A stretch of 64,000 bases of DNA, taken from Chlamydiales bacterium. Lineage in GTDB: Bacteria > Chlamydiota > Chlamydiia > Chlamydiales > JAAKFR01. The notes under the pieces are model-generated. The model had not been told where the DNA came from. It worked only from the letters and a program-made list of their open reading frames with translations, and made no database searches. The stretch lies in assembly GCA_022601635.1 (NCBI GenBank), contig JAJACG010000024.1:1-64000 (forward strand), given 5' to 3'. This document shows, one piece after another, positions 28,039-37,868 of this stretch. Each line of letters opens with the position of its first letter. Position 1 is the stretch's first letter. The position numbers and the translations under genes are program-made.

Positions 28039-31000
28039 ATGAGGAATGACTTGCCGTGGCCGCAGTATGCGGCTGCGGCCAATGAGCTAATCGCCCAGAA
28101 AAAGGTGGGTGATGTAGAGCTTGGAAAGGCCACCTATCAGGTAGAGGTTATCGATGGTGAGGAGAGCTACTGGCCCTTCTTGCAATTTGACTTGAAGTAC
28201 AAGTTGAAGGATGCCTTCTGCTCTTGTGACAGTGAGGATGAGGCGTGTGTCCATCTCGCTGCCGCTTTTTTGCGCATCTTTGAAAAAGATGAGCCTCTAC
28301 ACGCCAGATTTGAGCACTCCTTTTTCTTCAAAATGGCACAGCTTTTGGGTGAGCGCCTTGGTTTTGAGGCTATGAAGCTTGAGGGTGAGTCAGGTCACTA
28401 TCGCTATCCAGATTTGATTGAGATTAAGGGAGATGTTGATGCGATTTTACAGGAGCGCACGCAGCAGACGCCAGAGACTTCGCTCAAGTTCTCTAACTTC
28501 TCCCAAAGGGAGTTGGAGTGGTGGCAAGATGGCAGACCGAGTGAGGAGCTGCGCTTCTACCTCTCCTACTGGTTTGATTTGGCAAAATGGTTCTTCCTTC
28601 TAGAAGAGCGAAGTACGGCTAAACTCACTTTTGAAGAAGATGAAGAGGGTTTCCCGACCAGGCTTCATTTCGTTTGGCCTACAGCTTCATTGCGACTCTA
28701 TCTGAATCAAGAGGAGCTGTTGAAGCTGATTCCGACTCTGCATACTGTCAAAAGTCCTCTCAAGGTGGAGGCTGATCAAGAGGGAGCGCCGTTGAAGATC
28801 ACCTTTGAGCAGGATCGTTTGAAGGTGGAGGTGAAAAAGAGTGAAAGTGGTGGCAAAGGAGCCAGGTCAATCGATGGCTGGAGCTATCAGCCGGGTGTCG
28901 GCTTTTTTGCTCGCGGTGGAGATCATTTCTTCTCTCGAAGTGAGATTCCAGCATCGGAAATTGAGCAGGCGCTAGATAAACATACAGATCAGATGAGCCG
29001 TTTCTTCTCTATTCAAGAGGAGGTTGTCAAGCTGCAGTACAAGATCTGGTTTGATGCGGATTGGAACTGGCATTTTGCTGCGTTCATTAAAGAGGGTGGT
29101 GATGCTAGGCTCTTTGGTAAGTGGGCCTTTTATTCGGGTGGTTTTGTGCGTGTTGAGGGAGCGATTTTTGATCGTGAGAGTGCAGTATTACCGCCGTCTG
29201 AGGTCTCATCTTTTGTCAACCATCATCGCATTTGGCTCAATGGAATGGAGGGTTTTCAGCCCCATTTGGCAAGTATTGAGTCTCATCTGACTTATACGGT
29301 GGGTGAGAAGTTGATTTTTCTCTCTAAGTTGTATGGGGATCAGAAGGGCGCTTTTGATTTTGGTGATTGGATTTACTATGATGGGCAGGGATTTTTCTCG
29401 AAGCAGCATGCGCGTTTGGGACAGGTTGTTCGCCCGGGCCTTGAGGTTGCGGCGGAGTCTATCTCCTCTTTTATCAAGGTGAATCGCGAGGAGTTGGAGG
29501 GTGTTGCTGGTTTTTTCACGACGAGGCTTCCTATTTCAGAGCGTGGCTTGGAGGTGAGGGTGATTTCTCCGACAAAGATTGAGATTTTGCCCTCATTTGT
29601 GGGTGAGGAGGGGGTTCAATTTTATGGGGATTTTGTCTTTATTCCTGGGGAGGGTTTTTGTGAGTTGCCGGCGCAGTTTCGTCTTCCAGAGGAGGTGAGT
29701 GAGTCTAGGGAGCTTGAGGGTAAGGAGCTGGTGCACTTTTTGCATGAGACGTTGCCAGCTTATGAGAAGTATTTCACCAAGTTAGATCCGCGGATGAAGA
29801 GGCCGCACAAAAAAGAGATTGAAATTGGTTATATGGTGCGTTCGCAGGGAGGTTTGAAGGCGGAGCTCTTTTTATCGACGGAGCAGGGCAGTCTCAATAT
29901 TTTGGAGATCCATGAGGCATTTGAGAAGAAGTATAGCTACCTCTTTACTGAGGCGGGCTTGGTGGATCTTACTGAAGATAGCTATGCGTGGATGAAGAAG
30001 GTGAGGCCGACAGAGGGTGGTGTGACGGTTGATTTGTCGACGATGGAGTTTTTGAGGTTGGAGGCAACGGCTATGTTGAGGGCGCCTACGGGTGACTCTC
30101 CGCAGGCTGATATTTCTAGAAGGCTGTTGAAGGAGCTTCGGGAGTTTACGGTGTCACAGCAGCCCAATTTGCGGGGGTTGAAGAGTGAGCTACGTCTTTA
30201 TCAGCAGACGGGTTTGAACTGGCTTTGGTTTCTCTATCGTAACGGTTTGTCTGCGCTTTTATGTGATGATATGGGTCTTGGTAAGACGCATCAGTCAATG
30301 GCGTTGATGGCGGCGGTGCTCAATCAACCGGAGCTTTCAGAGAGTCGTTTTTTGGTGGTTTGTCCGACATCGGTGATTTATCACTGGGAGGATAAATTAG
30401 AGCAGTTTCTGCCTCATATCAAGGTGCATACTTTCCACGGTTCAAATCGCTCTTTGAAGAGACTCCCGAAGGAGGGGTTGATTTTGACTTCGTACGGAAC
30501 TTTTCGGATGGAGAAGGAGAAGTTGAAGAAGATCCATTTTGAGGTAGCAGTTTATGATGAGGTGCAGGTGGCAAAGAATGCCTCGAGTCAGATTCATTCG
30601 GCGTTGATTGCTGTGGATGCGAGGATGAAGGTGGGGCTGACGGGTACTCCGATTGAGAATAGTTTGCGGGAACTGAAGGCACTTTTTGATATTGTACTTC
30701 CTGGTTATATGCCGAAAGAGGCGCAGTTTAGATCTCAATTTGTGACGCCGATTGAGCGTGATTTGGATGAGGAGAAGAAGGCTCTTTTGACGGCGATGAT
30801 CAAGCCATTTATTTTGCGTAGGCGTAAGAGTGAGGTTTTGGATGAGTTGCCGGAGAAGAGTGAAGATAAGGCGCACTGCGATCTTTCATCGAAGCAGATC
30901 GAGCTTTACAAGGGAGCATTGACCAAGCGTAAGGAGGAGTTGATTGGTCAATTGCGCGATCGTGACAGCTCGATTCCTTTTATTCATATATTTTCGCTGC

Positions 31001-31596
31001 TCTCTTACTTGAAGCAGGTGTGTAATCATCCGGCGTTGGCGCTCAAGGAGAGTTCGCATTATAAAGAGTATGCTTCTGGCAAGTGGGATTTATTTGTTGA
31101 GTTGATGGAAGAGGCTCGCGCGAGTGGTCAGAAGGTGGTGGTCTTTTCGCAGTATTTGGGGATGCTGGATATTATGGAGGCCTATATGCGGGAGCGCGGC
31201 TGGAAATATGCACAGATTCGGGGTGATACGGCTAATCGCAAGGAGCAGTTGAAGATGTTTCAGGAGGATCCGGAGTGTGTGGTCTTTATTGGATCATTGC
31301 AGGCTGCGGGATTGGGGATTGATTTGACGGCGGCGCAGGTTGTGGTGCTTTATGATCGTTGGTGGAATGCGGCGCGTGAGAATCAGGCGATTGACCGAGT
31401 GCATCGGATTGGCCAGAAGTGTGGGGTTCAGGTCTTTAAGTTGATTTGTAAGGGTACGATTGAGGAGAAGATAGATCGTATGATTACGAAGAAGGGTCGT
31501 TTGATGGAGGAGATTGTAACGACAGATGATCAGGGAGTGTTGAAGAAGTTCAGCCGATCCGAGCTCATCGACCTTCTCAACTATGAACCTGAATAG
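28039..31596 (+). CDS. SNF2/SWI2-family helicase with N-terminal SWIM-type zinc finger
   Basis: CSCDSEDEACVHLAAAF; LCDDMGLGKTHQSMALM; DEVQ; GLTGTPIENSLREL; YDRWWNAARENQAIDRVHRIGQ. Confidence 0.95.
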   Translation: MRNDLPWPQYAAAANELIAQKKVGDVELGKATYQVEVIDGEESYWPFLQFDLKYKLKDAFCSCDSEDEACVHLAAAFLRIFEKDEPLHARFEHSFFFKMAQLLGERLGFEAMKLEGESGHYRYPDLIEIKGDVDAILQERTQQTPETSLKFSNFSQRELEWWQDGRPSEELRFYLSYWFDLAKWFFLLEERSTAKLTFEEDEEGFPTRLHFVWPTASLRLYLNQEELLKLIPTLHTVKSPLKVEADQEGAPLKITFEQDRLKVEVKKSESGGKGARSIDGWSYQPGVGFFARGGDHFFSRSEIPASEIEQALDKHTDQMSRFFSIQEEVVKLQYKIWFDADWNWHFAAFIKEGGDARLFGKWAFYSGGFVRVEGAIFDRESAVLPPSEVSSFVNHHRIWLNGMEGFQPHLASIESHLTYTVGEKLIFLSKLYGDQKGAFDFGDWIYYDGQGFFSKQHARLGQVVRPGLEVAAESISSFIKVNREELEGVAGFFTTRLPISERGLEVRVISPTKIEILPSFVGEEGVQFYGDFVFIPGEGFCELPAQFRLPEEVSESRELEGKELVHFLHETLPAYEKYFTKLDPRMKRPHKKEIEIGYMVRSQGGLKAELFLSTEQGSLNILEIHEAFEKKYSYLFTEAGLVDLTEDSYAWMKKVRPTEGGVTVDLSTMEFLRLEATAMLRAPTGDSPQADISRRLLKELREFTVSQQPNLRGLKSELRLYQQTGLNWLWFLYRNGLSALLCDDMGLGKTHQSMALMAAVLNQPELSESRFLVVCPTSVIYHWEDKLEQFLPHIKVHTFHGSNRSLKRLPKEGLILTSYGTFRMEKEKLKKIHFEVAVYDEVQVAKNASSQIHSALIAVDARMKVGLTGTPIENSLRELKALFDIVLPGYMPKEAQFRSQFVTPIERDLDEEKKALLTAMIKPFILRRRKSEVLDELPEKSEDKAHCDLSSKQIELYKGALTKRKEELIGQLRDRDSSIPFIHIFSLLSYLKQVCNHPALALKESSHYKEYASGKWDLFVELMEEARASGQKVVVFSQYLGMLDIMEAYMRERGWKYAQIRGDTANRKEQLKMFQEDPECVVFIGSLQAAGLGIDLTAAQVVVLYDRWWNAARENQAIDRVHRIGQKCGVQVFKLICKGTIEEKIDRMITKKGRLMEEIVTTDDQGVLKKFSRSELIDLLNYEPE

Positions 31597-31602
31597 CAGA
31601 TC

Positions 31603-32997
31603 TTAGATTACATTGTGAGTAGCCTGCTCATAAAGCGTCTTTATCTTAGTATTTAACTGATCAAAGATATGTTTTTTTCCAGGAGGGAGTTTTTTATGCT
31701 GAATCTTCTGGAGTATCCAGTGTGATTCGACTGGCATGTAGTGGAATTCGTTAGAACAACGTATAAGAATATCCAAAAGTATCTCTGAATTCTCAGTTTG
31801 TCTAGCAATATCCAGAGCATACAAATAGACTTGGCGTGTAAAGATGGACTCTTGTAAGTGCCTATATCGAATGGCCAACTCTTCTTCAGATAGTGTGGAA
31901 CCATCTGCTCTTTTCTCGGCGATAATTTCACAAAAATAACGCTCTTTTATTACCTGCATGGCTACAATCGGAGGAGCTGGGCGTAATAAGGAGTATTTCC
32001 AATTCTTTGGGAATCGAGGTGCCATCGTATTTGCTCCTTCTCCCCAATTTGTTAATGACATTCCAGCGTAGTTTAAAGAATAGAAAGCTGTACAGCTTAT
32101 TTGATCAATCCAATTCATCCAGTAATCAACCCACTCAGCTGCTAGTTCACCCAATGATCCTGAATTTATCCCCAGTTCAAATGAAATTCCCATATCTTTG
32201 ATATTATGAGCATTTTGAATAGGCACCAGTAAGATGTTTGGTTTATCATCCGGTAAATCTATTGAATCGGAGGTATGGTAGTAGACATTCACTTCCGGTA
32301 AGTTGGCTCTTAAGAAAAGCTCAGAGAAAAAGAGTGATTGTGGAAGATCCACGATACAGTAGTTTTTGATAGATAATGCTGGAGCAGAATTAAAAAGCCT
32401 ACAGAGATTGCCATACCCACCTCCAATTTCAACAATATTGTTAATGCTCCCGACATACTTGAGGCAAGTTAATAGAATGTGCGTATGAAAGAAATGGACA
32501 TTGCTGATACAGCCCTCTTTTTTTGATGAGAGATGTCGATACAAAGAGGAAGGACTTGAAAAAACCGACTCCTTTAGAGAGAGGGATTCGCTAATGAGTT
32601 CGGGATATTCAGCCTCCAGCAAGGCTTGATAGTAGGGAAAGATCTCGAAATAGTGAATGGCATCCATGCGATGATCAAAATGCATTCTATCTTGTGCAAA
32701 CATAATTGCTTCACGAACCGTTTGAAAGTTCGAAATATTATTAGCGCACTCTTGCATTAGTGTTGCCCATCTATGAGAAGAGACAGGTAGATGATCTGAG
32801 TTCAGTGAAATCGCCTGAGCAAAATGCTCTCTTGCTTGTTCAAGAAGGTTATTTGAGAGGGAATAATAGGGGTTTACAGGAAAGCGGATATCAAAACTTT
32901 TGCTGCAATGATAGCCTAGCTTGTGGGCAAATGATTGTCCGCGTCTACCAAGAGCGTGGTTGAGTTTTCTAAGTACATGCATTGTAGCAGTCTCCAT
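31603..32997 (-). CDS. SAM-dependent (putative sugar O-)methyltransferase-like protein, paralog 1
   Basis: EIGGGYGNLCRLF SAM motif; shared blocks with the two following paralogs. Confidence 0.65.
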   Translation of the reverse strand: METATMHVLRKLNHALGRRGQSFAHKLGYHCSKSFDIRFPVNPYYSLSNNLLEQAREHFAQAISLNSDHLPVSSHRWATLMQECANNISNFQTVREAIMFAQDRMHFDHRMDAIHYFEIFPYYQALLEAEYPELISESLSLKESVFSSPSSLYRHLSSKKEGCISNVHFFHTHILLTCLKYVGSINNIVEIGGGYGNLCRLFNSAPALSIKNYCIVDLPQSLFFSELFLRANLPEVNVYYHTSDSIDLPDDKPNILLVPIQNAHNIKDMGISFELGINSGSLGELAAEWVDYWMNWIDQISCTAFYSLNYAGMSLTNWGEGANTMAPRFPKNWKYSLLRPAPPIVAMQVIKERYFCEIIAEKRADGSTLSEEELAIRYRHLQESIFTRQVYLYALDIARQTENSEILLDILIRCSNEFHYMPVESHWILQKIQHKKLPPGKKHIFDQLNTKIKTLYEQATHNVI

Positions 32998-33037
32998 TTT
33001 AATCTTAGATTATAGCAAGTGAAATAGCTTGCGGTAT

Positions 33038-33181
33038 TCAACTGTTTATCCCCCTTTTTAGAAGGGCAATTGTAAGATCTTCAGATGCCTTTTTATAGCT
33101 CAATTCTTTAAGTAGATCAAGCATCTCTTCTTGGTAGAATGAGTTCTCAAACATAATAATTGATTGTAGATCTCCGATCAT
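33038..33181 (-). pseudogene. Short orphan open frame (IRVDFSPSYYLDMIGDLQSIIMFENSFYQEEMLDLLKELSYKKASEDLTIALLKRGINS*), possible remnant or small protein
   Basis: Hand translation of minus strand; open frame extends to about 33217 without an ATG upstream. Confidence 0.25.
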
Positions 33182-33269
33182 ATCCAAGTAATAAGAAGGA
33201 GAGAAATCGACTCTGATTTACTACGTGATAAGTTTTCTGAATAATAGCTGTTACTTGTTATTTTTCAAT

Positions 33270-34688
33270 TTACACCAAATCGTGGAGTGCTCTTTGGTAC
33301 TGTGCTTTTATGGTCGCCTCTATTGACGATAGTTTGCCCCTATCCTCTTCAGGCAAGAAGTCATGAGGAAGAGAGTTCAGTTTTTCAAGAATCCAGTGTG
33401 ACTCCAGTGGAAGATAGGGAAATTCATTTGCACAGCGCATCAAAATATCTAATAGGATTCCTACTGTGTTTGTCTGCCTTGCGATGTCTAGAGAGTAGAT
33501 ATAGGTTTGTCGAGAAAAAGATCTTTTCTTGAGTATTTGATATCGATGCGAGAGTTCCTCTTCGCTAGGTAATTCGCCCTCGGGCATTTTTTGAGCTAGT
33601 AGATCGCAGAAGTAGCGCCCCCCTCCAGCCTGCATAGCAATGACAGGAGAAGCTGGACGTGATAACTTGTACTGCCATCTCTTCGATAAATGGGGGGCCA
33701 TAGTGTTGGCGCCTTCAGCCCAATTGGTCAATGGTGTACCACAGTAATTTAAGGAGTAGAACTGAGAGCATGGGGCTTCATCAAGCCAGTTCATCCAAAA
33801 GTCGACCCACTTCTCAGAGAGTTCCCCTAAAGAACCGGAATTAATTCCAAGATCAAAATCAATACCCATCTTTTTGACTAAGTGAGCATTTTGGATGGGG
33901 ACAAGTATAATATTCTGTTTTTCTGTGGAAAGCTTAGGTATTTCATCACTTAGATATTGAATGTTTGCAGTTGGTAGATTGATTCTCAAGAAGAGTTCTG
34001 CGAAAAAGAGTGACTGTGGGACATCAATAATACAGTAGTTCTGAGTGTAAAACTGCTTTTGAGAGAAAATGAGCCGACATAAATTTCCATATCCAGCTCC
34101 AATTTCGAGAAGATTATGCATCTTATCTGCAAACTGGAAGCAAGTAAGCAAAATATGAGCGTGAAAGTAGTGAATATTGCTTACCTTTCCCCTCTTTTTT
34201 GCAGAAGAAGGAGGCTTGCAATGAGATTCTGGACGAGAAAAAGGTGATTCTTGAAGGGAATAGAGGAGCTCTATTTGATCTGGGTATTCCAGTTCCAACA
34301 GTGATTCATAGTAAGCGATAGCGTGAAATAGGTGTATGACATCAACCCTGTGATCAAATGGCATTTCTGTTTGAGCAAATTCAATGGCTTCACGAATAGT
34401 TTGAGCTCTAGCAATATAATCAAAACAGCGCTTCATCAGGGTCGACCATCTAATAGAAGACTGAGGGAGATGTTTATCGCAAAGGGAGGATGCTCGAGCA
34501 AAATTAGCTTTGGCCTCATCCAAGATTGCAGTGCTATTTTGTATTCTTTGATAAGCGTCCTTCGGAAAGCGGAAGTAGCTACTTTGATTTAGACAAAAAT
34601 CAGTTTTCTGAATAGCTCGGTGAAGAGTTGTACCCAGAAATTGACGAGTCTTTCGCAGCATGTTTTTTCGAGGGAGGGTCGTCGGCAT
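33270..34688 (-). CDS. SAM-dependent (putative sugar O-)methyltransferase-like protein, paralog 2
   Basis: LEIGAGYGNLCRLIFS; LGINSGSLGELSEKWVDFWMNWLDEA; LTNWAEGANTMAP. Confidence 0.65.
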   Translation of the reverse strand: MPTTLPRKNMLRKTRQFLGTTLHRAIQKTDFCLNQSSYFRFPKDAYQRIQNSTAILDEAKANFARASSLCDKHLPQSSIRWSTLMKRCFDYIARAQTIREAIEFAQTEMPFDHRVDVIHLFHAIAYYESLLELEYPDQIELLYSLQESPFSRPESHCKPPSSAKKRGKVSNIHYFHAHILLTCFQFADKMHNLLEIGAGYGNLCRLIFSQKQFYTQNYCIIDVPQSLFFAELFLRINLPTANIQYLSDEIPKLSTEKQNIILVPIQNAHLVKKMGIDFDLGINSGSLGELSEKWVDFWMNWLDEAPCSQFYSLNYCGTPLTNWAEGANTMAPHLSKRWQYKLSRPASPVIAMQAGGGRYFCDLLAQKMPEGELPSEEELSHRYQILKKRSFSRQTYIYSLDIARQTNTVGILLDILMRCANEFPYLPLESHWILEKLNSLPHDFLPEEDRGKLSSIEATIKAQYQRALHDLV

Positions 34689-34846
34689 TTCTTCGCTCTT
34701 TCATATTCAAGAAAATGCACAATAGCAATGCTAGATAATTTTATTCAAAGTAGAAAGTCTATATTTTTTTAGTTGTCTTGAATCCAAGGGGATAGAATTA
34801 ATATTTTGAGAAAGGCGCTCCCGAGCAAGTTTCATCTGCATCTCCT

Positions 34847-35012
34847 AAGGAGACACTGAACAACTCCCTCACCAGATCTTCCGACAATCTTTCTATCAAG
34901 GCATCGTTCTCGCCTCGACTAACCCGCAAGGGGTTAGACGTTCGGCTCCGAACTTTCCCTCGATAGAAATCTTGCAGAAATCTCTAGCAAAGTACTTATT
35001 CAGTATCTCCTT
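34847..35012. mobile_element. MITE-like non-coding element, 17-bp terminal inverted repeats AAGGAGAYACTGAAYAA, internal hairpins
   Basis: TIRs 34847-34863 and 34996-35012 (2 mismatches); internal stem-loop 34919-34937; second copy at window start. Confidence 0.75.
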
Positions 35013-36444
35013 AAATCAGGTCATGCATAGCCTCATTATAGAGGGTAGAAATTTTCTGCTCTAATGCAGCAAGCAGTTTCATTTGCTCTGATGAAAGTGA
35101 TTTTAGGGGTACTGAGCGCAGCTTCTGTAACACCCAATGAGATTCCACTGGAATTCGGGCTGCATTATTCACACAGCGATCTAGGATATCGAGCAAAATA
35201 GAGGGGTTTTCGCTTTGCCGTGCAATATCAAGAGCGTTGTAATAGTTCTGCATAGAGAAAAACTGTAATTGATTCTCTTTATACCTATTCTCCAATCTCT
35301 CTTCGGAGAGCTCAAAATCCACATCCATCTTTTCAGCAATCATCTCACAGAAGTAGCGATCGGACCCTGCTTGCAAAGCAATCACTGAGGGGGCTGGGCG
35401 CAACAGTCTATATTGCCACCTCTTCGAAAAGCGTGGGGCCATTGTATTTGCACCTTCCGACCAGTTTGTAAGCGGGTTACCGCAGTAGTTTAAAGAATAG
35501 AAATAGCGACATGAAATATCATCTAGCCAATTCATCCAGTAATCGACCCAATCAGAGGAGAGCTCAGCCATCGAGCCTGTGTTGATGCCCAAATCGAATT
35601 TGATACCAAGCTTCTTAAAATTCTCAGTCTGCTGTACAGGCACTAAGAGAATAGAGGGCTCATTTAGATCTAACTCTGTTTGACCCTCAAAATAGTGAAT
35701 ATTGATTTCGGGGAAATTGGCTCTTAAGAATAGTTCAGCAAAAAAAAGCGATTGTGGGACATCAACCAGACAATAGTTTTTAACTGGATGCTCATCTTGT
35801 GAGAGAAAGAGCCGGCAGAGATTGCCATAGCCAGTCCCAATTTCTAAAATGCGCTCTGTTTTTTTGATAAACTGTGTGCAGCTAAGGAAGTAGTTCATAT
35901 GGAAGTAGTGCACATTGCTCACTGCTCTTTTTGGTCGAAACTTGTAGTGATGGTAGACTGTGTCTGGATTTGAAAAGGGCGACTCTTGTAGTTTTTGCAT
36001 GAGCTCTATACGCTCTGTAAACTCACCATCTAGTAGCGCCTCATAGATAGGGAGTTGGTAAAACATCGGTAGAGCACCATATTGCTTTTTTACAGCGACA
36101 CGATGATCAAAAGGCATCGAATTCTGAGCGAAAAAAATCGCTTCTTTGAGGGAGGCAAAGCGATTGATCTGCTCGGCACAGCGTTGCATCAATGTCTCCC
36201 AGCGCACCGAGGAGGTTGGAAGCTGGCAGCTTTTGGTGGTAAGTGCACAATTGAAATGTTCCTTTGCTGCCTGTAGAATCTCTTTGCCATTAGAAATATG
36301 GCTGTAAGCATCTTCAGAAAAATTGAGTGCAGGATCTTTCCCTAAATGAAAGTTAATCGAGTTTGCTAGTGAGCAGCCTCTCTTACTGATTGAGCGGTTC
36401 ATCTTATGAAAAAACTTTCGATTCAATAGAGTTCGAATAGGCAT
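35011..36444 (-). CDS. SAM-dependent (putative sugar O-)methyltransferase-like protein, paralog 3
   Basis: LEIGTGYGNLCRLFLS; LGINTGSMAELSSDWVDYWMNWLDD. Confidence 0.65.
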   Translation of the reverse strand: MPIRTLLNRKFFHKMNRSISKRGCSLANSINFHLGKDPALNFSEDAYSHISNGKEILQAAKEHFNCALTTKSCQLPTSSVRWETLMQRCAEQINRFASLKEAIFFAQNSMPFDHRVAVKKQYGALPMFYQLPIYEALLDGEFTERIELMQKLQESPFSNPDTVYHHYKFRPKRAVSNVHYFHMNYFLSCTQFIKKTERILEIGTGYGNLCRLFLSQDEHPVKNYCLVDVPQSLFFAELFLRANFPEINIHYFEGQTELDLNEPSILLVPVQQTENFKKLGIKFDLGINTGSMAELSSDWVDYWMNWLDDISCRYFYSLNYCGNPLTNWSEGANTMAPRFSKRWQYRLLRPAPSVIALQAGSDRYFCEMIAEKMDVDFELSEERLENRYKENQLQFFSMQNYYNALDIARQSENPSILLDILDRCVNNAARIPVESHWVLQKLRSVPLKSLSSEQMKLLAALEQKISTLYNEAMHDLI

Positions 36445-36494
36445 AGATCTCTCTTATTTTAACTCAGAGAGGGGCAACATATAATAATGAGGAT

Positions 36495-37826
36495 TTAAGT
36501 GACAAAGGGATTGTCGCTCTTTTTCTTGCCGCGCAAGATTAACTGCAGAGGCGTACCCAAAAAGTTGTGATGCACCCTAAATTGATTCACCAAATAACGC
36601 TTGTACGTCGCCGTCATCAAATCCTTGTTGTTCACAAACAACACAAAAACCGGAGGCTCACTGCCCACCTGCGTCAAGTAATAAACCCTCAAACGTTTCC
36701 CGTTTAGCATCGGAGGATGATTCAACTGAATAGCCTTCTCTACAAAGGTATTTAACTGATGCGTCGATAGCCGTTTTGTCAACGCCTCATGCACCTTCTG
36801 AACCTCAGGAATTATCAAACTCAGGTTGCGGCCCGTCTTCGCCGAAATAAATAGAATCGGACAGTGTGATAAAAAAGGACTCTCCTGACGAATCACCTTC
36901 AAACAGCTCTCCATTCGGTAACCCTTCACCAAATCCCACTTGTTCAACAGAATAATGCAGCCCTTGCCCTCTTTCTCAATCATCCGAGCAATGCGCTTGT
37001 CATGAGTCGTCAAACCCTTCGTCGCATCCAAAATCAGCAGGCAAATCTGAGAACGATCAATCGCCTCCTTCGTGCGAATCGCTGCAAATTTCTCCACCAC
37101 ATCCTTCTCAGCATTCTTGTGGCGAATTCCAGCCGTATCAATCAAAACAAATTGCTGCCCCATATGCTCAAATGGAACATCCAAGCTGTCACGCGTTGTC
37201 CCCGCAATCGGACTCACTAATGAGCGCGTCTCATCTAATAGAGAATTCAAAAGCGTCGACTTTCCCGTATTAGGCTTGCCCACAATCGATAGACGAATCG
37301 TTGTCTCTTCCTCTTCAGGAGGCAGCTCATCCTTGAACCTCTCCATCGCACACTCCAAAAGATCAGCAAGCCCTGTCCCCTGTGTTGCCGAAACAGCAAA
37401 AATATTTGGAATTCCAAGTGGATGGAACTGATGGAGCAAACTCTCCATATTGGCGTTGTCAACCTTATTTACAGCCAACACAACCGGCTTGTCCGTCTTC
37501 AAAAGCTCAAGCGCTACCTCGCGATCAAGATCCAAAAGCCCAACAGTTGCATCTACAATCATCACAAGCGCATCAGCTTCCTCAATCGCCACCTTCGTCT
37601 GCTCAACAATCTCCTTACGGAAAGCGTCCGAACCGCGGAAATCAATCCCACCAGAATCAATCAGCTCAAAAGGATATCCAAAAATATCAGCTTGAGCATA
37701 GATGCGATCACGCGTCACACCCTCCATCTCATCCACAATCGAGATGCGTTTCTTACAGATTCGGTTGAAAATAGCCGACTTGCCCACATTGGGGCGGCCA
37801 ACTATAGCTAATTTTTTGAGCACCAT
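36495..37826 (-). CDS. der: Ribosome biogenesis GTPase Der (EngA)
   Basis: Two GTPase domains: GRPNVGKSAIFNRI and GKPNTGKSTLLNSLL. Confidence 0.97.
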   Translation of the reverse strand: MVLKKLAIVGRPNVGKSAIFNRICKKRISIVDEMEGVTRDRIYAQADIFGYPFELIDSGGIDFRGSDAFRKEIVEQTKVAIEEADALVMIVDATVGLLDLDREVALELLKTDKPVVLAVNKVDNANMESLLHQFHPLGIPNIFAVSATQGTGLADLLECAMERFKDELPPEEEETTIRLSIVGKPNTGKSTLLNSLLDETRSLVSPIAGTTRDSLDVPFEHMGQQFVLIDTAGIRHKNAEKDVVEKFAAIRTKEAIDRSQICLLILDATKGLTTHDKRIARMIEKEGKGCIILLNKWDLVKGYRMESCLKVIRQESPFLSHCPILFISAKTGRNLSLIIPEVQKVHEALTKRLSTHQLNTFVEKAIQLNHPPMLNGKRLRVYYLTQVGSEPPVFVLFVNNKDLMTATYKRYLVNQFRVHHNFLGTPLQLILRGKKKSDNPFVT

Positions 37827-37868
37827 AGCAAAACATCATACCCGATTTGGCATTAAAATGACAGCGGA

